Shown: piece after piece, positions 6,423 to 8,454 of the stretch | Layout of the letters: every line of letters begins with the position of its first letter | How positions within the stretch are numbered: position 1 is the stretch's first letter | DNA from: Thermus kawarayensis JCM 12314 | Lineage (GTDB): Bacteria; Deinococcota; Deinococci; Deinococcales; Thermaceae | Assembly: GCA_001311545.1 (NCBI GenBank) | Contig: BBBL01000051.1 | Coordinates: forward strand, 1 to 8,454 | DNA length: 8,454 nucleotides | Direction of reading: 5' to 3' | Notes under the pieces: model-generated | What the model was told of the DNA's origin: nothing | What the model saw: the letters and a program-made list of their open reading frames with translations, nothing else | Database searches by the model: none | Translations under genes and position numbers: made by a program

Positions 6423-8046
6423 TAGTCCATCCCCTGGATGTTCCCCTCCTCGTCCACGTCAATGCCCAGGGCCTGGGGCACCTTGGGCAGGCCGGGGAGG
6501 GTTTCAATCCCGCCCATGTAGACCACCACGAAGCCCGCCCCCAAGCGGCACCGGAGGTCCGTGACCCGCACGGTGAAGCCCTGGGGGCGGCCCCGGAGCT
6601 TGGGGTTGTCGGAGAGGGAGGTGGCCGCCTTGGCCATCACCACGGGTAGGCCCTCGCACCCCTCCTTCTTGGCCGCCTTCAGGGCCTTTTGGCCTCCTCG
6701 CTCCACTCCACGCCGGAGGCTCCGTAGACCTGGGGTGGCGATGGCGGCCACCTTTTCCTCCAGGGGCGCCTCGAGGGGGTAGAGGGGCCGGTAGGCGTGG
6801 GGCAGGGCCAGGGCCTCCAGGACCCTCTCGGCGAGGGCCATCCCCCCCTCCCCTCCCCTGGCGTAGACCTCGCTTAGGGCGAAGGGGAGGCCCCTTTCCT
6901 CGGCGAAGGCCCGCACCAGGGCGATCTCCTCCGGGGTATCGCTGGGGAAGCGGTTGAGGGCCACCACGGGCGTGTAGCCGAAAAGCCGGACGTTTTCCGC
7001 ATGCTTTTCCAGGTTGGCCAGGCCCCGCCGCACCGCCTCGAGGTCCGGCATCTCGTAGGCGTCCTGCCCCCCGTGGTAGCGGAGGGCCCTTATGGTGGCC
7101 ACCAGGACCACCGCCTCGGGCACGAGGCCCGTGGTCCGGGCCACCACGTTCATGAACTTCTCCATCCCCAGGTCCGTGGCGAAGCCCGCCTCCTGCACCA
7201 CGTAGTCCGCAAGACCCAGGGCGAAAAGGCTCGCCCTCAGGGAGTTGGTGCCGTGGGCGATGTTGCCGAAGGGCCCCATGTGGACGAAGGCCGGGTTGCC
7301 CTCGGCGGTCTGCACCAGGTTGGGGAGGAAGGCCTGCCGCAGGAGGGCGGCCATGGCTCCTACCGCCATGAGGTCCTTGGCGTAGACCGGCTTGCCTCGT
7401 AGGTGAAGCCCACCCGCATCCGCCCCAGGCGCTCCTTCAGGTCCCGGAAGTCCCGGGCCAGGCTCATGAGGCCATCACCTCGCTGGCCACGGTGAGCTCA
7501 AAGCCCCCTTCCCGGGGCACCCCGTGGGCCTTGCCCCCCAGGCCCAGGACGATGTGCCTTAGGGCGCGGTCGTTCATGTCTATGGCCCGCTTGAGCTCTA
7601 TGCGCCTGGGGTCAATCCCCAGGGCGTTCCCTTGGTGCAGGTGGTTGTCCAGGAGGGCGTTTAGAAGGTTCACGGCGCTGGTTACGGCGTGGAAGTCCCC
7701 GGTGAAGTGGAGGTTGATCTCGTGCCGGGGCTCCACACGGGCCCTTCCGCCCCCCGTGGCCCCCCCTTTAACCCCGAAGACGGGGCCTAAGGAGGCTCCC
7801 GCAGGGCCAGGGCCGCCCGCTTCCCCAGGCGCCACAGGGCGTCCACCAGGCCGATGGCGTGGTGGTCTTGCCCTCGCCCGCCGGGGTGGGGGTGATGGCG
7901 GTGACCAGGATGAGCCGCCCCCTGGCCTTCGGGGGCTCTCCCAGGACCTTGGCCATGTGGGGGCCGTAGGGGTAAAGCCTCTCCCGGCTTAAGCCCAGTT
8001 TGGCCGCCACTTCCTCTATGGGCAGTAGGGTGTCCTTAACGATCAC
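6419..8046 (-). CDS. fhs: Formate-tetrahydrofolate ligase (10-formyl-THF synthetase; six indels)
   Basis: Makes 10-formyl-tetrahydrofolate from formate, tetrahydrofolate and ATP in the cytosol, feeding purine and other one-carbon needs. Repaired length is about 543 residues, close to the family's 550-560. Family blocks include [13 protein letters not shown] with the ATP loop (51-63), [15 protein letters not shown] (83-97), [53 protein letters not shown] and PGLPKVPQA near the end. The start is GTG at 8046-8044, after a G-rich AGGGGGTGGGG stretch; no ATG is better placed. Losses occur near 7862, 7795, 7470 and 7396. An extra C in a run of four (6732-6735) and a missing A (6687-6690) cancel, so that stretch is open but encodes about 15 wrong residues. 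The neighbouring gene suggests a link with serine/threonine breakdown. Confidence 0.93.
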
Positions 8047-8065
8047 GGTAAGCTTACCCCACCCC

Positions 8066-8454
8066 CTAGGGAGAGAAGTCCCGGTTGCCCCGGAGAGGAG
8101 GAGGACGAGGTCCTGGGGAGCCCCTTGCCGTGCTCCAGAAGGGCGGCCAAGGGCAGGGCCCCGGTGGGCTCCACCACCTGCTTGGTGCGGGTGAAGAGGA
8201 GGCGCTCGGCCTCGAGGATGGCCTCCTCGCTCACCGTGAGGATTCCGTCCACCCTCTCCCGCAGGATGGGAAAGGTGTGCTGCCCCAGGCCCAAGGTCCT
8301 CACCCCATCGGCCCGGGTCTTGGGGGCTTCGGGAAGCCGCACGATCCTCCCCGCTTCCAGGCTCCTTTTGGCGTCGTCCGCAGCTCCGGCTCCACGCCGT
8401 AAACCAGGGTCCTGGGGGAGAGGGCCTTCACCGGCCGTGGCCCACCCCCGGCCA
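8066..8454 (-). CDS. Threonine/serine dehydratase, C-terminal part (runs off right edge; indels)
   Basis: A fold type II PLP enzyme that would deaminate threonine to 2-oxobutanoate or serine to pyruvate. About 130 C-terminal residues are visible: [17 protein letters not shown], then [59 protein letters not shown] and finally VLLLSGGNRDFSP with TAG at 8068-8066. The SGGN motif carries the Ser that contacts the PLP ring nitrogen in this family. The protein ends just after SGGN, so it is the short form without a C-terminal ACT-like regulatory domain. Losses are near 8116, 8089 and 8380; the unrepaired frame would run on to a TGA at 8043. The last 30 bases of the window seem to hold three extra bases. 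fhs begins 19 bases downstream. Threonine versus serine preference cannot be told from this part. Confidence 0.82.

Noticed and set aside
7001..7402. Plus-strand open frame of 133 codons inside fhs
   Set aside because: Antisense to conserved fhs blocks; His/Gly/Val-rich shadow.
1..8454. CRISPR arrays, tRNA or rRNA genes, insertion sequences, phage genes or defence systems
   Set aside because: No spaced direct repeats, no tRNA-like stem and CCA pattern, no transposase motif or terminal repeats were seen; all long coding stretches are accounted for by metabolic genes and lipoproteins.

Overview
The window looks like a piece of chromosome from a Thermus or close Deinococcus-Thermus relative. 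The DNA is very GC-rich, codons end mostly in G or C, genes are packed with overlaps of a few bases, and the ArgG and ArgH proteins closely resemble what I remember of their Thermus counterparts. This placement rests on recalled family resemblance and gene style; no database search was possible.

Layout. Minus strand, 1-1919: two secreted lipoproteins read leftward, a large multidomain one (610 residues once reading frames are repaired) followed after one base by a second one that runs off the left edge. The shared divergent intergenic region, 1920-2108, carries a strong minus-strand promoter, an 8-codon leader ORF with a perfect ribosome binding site, and, facing right, a candidate ArgR operator on the -10 box of the arginine operon. 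Plus strand, 2109-6422: argG, argH, a short ArgA-type N-acetylglutamate synthase, a 17-codon reading frame and carA, all touching or overlapping. Minus strand, 6419-8454: fhs (formate-tetrahydrofolate ligase) preceded by the C-terminal part of a threonine/serine dehydratase, which enters from the right edge. carA and fhs converge and share stop-codon bases.

How the genes work together. The plus-strand operon covers the first step of arginine synthesis (acetylation of glutamate), carbamoyl phosphate supply (the small subunit; carB is not in the window) and the last two steps (ArgG, ArgH). The candidate ARG box would let arginine switch all of it together. The right-hand pair links threonine/serine deamination with one-carbon (folate) metabolism.

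Data quality dominates the reading. Every protein gene of substantial length in the window except argG is broken by single-base gains or losses, mostly in short runs of G or C. I count 23 sites plus a cluster at the extreme right edge, and two of those in fhs cancel and hide inside an open frame. Once repaired, all genes give full-length proteins with intact catalytic motifs, so I annotate them as genes with sequence errors and not as pseudogenes. I found no mobile element, CRISPR array, tRNA or rRNA. I see no convincing wholly new system. The most original observations are the ARG box, the leader ORF of the lipoprotein operon and the short ArgA with its cysteine tail.
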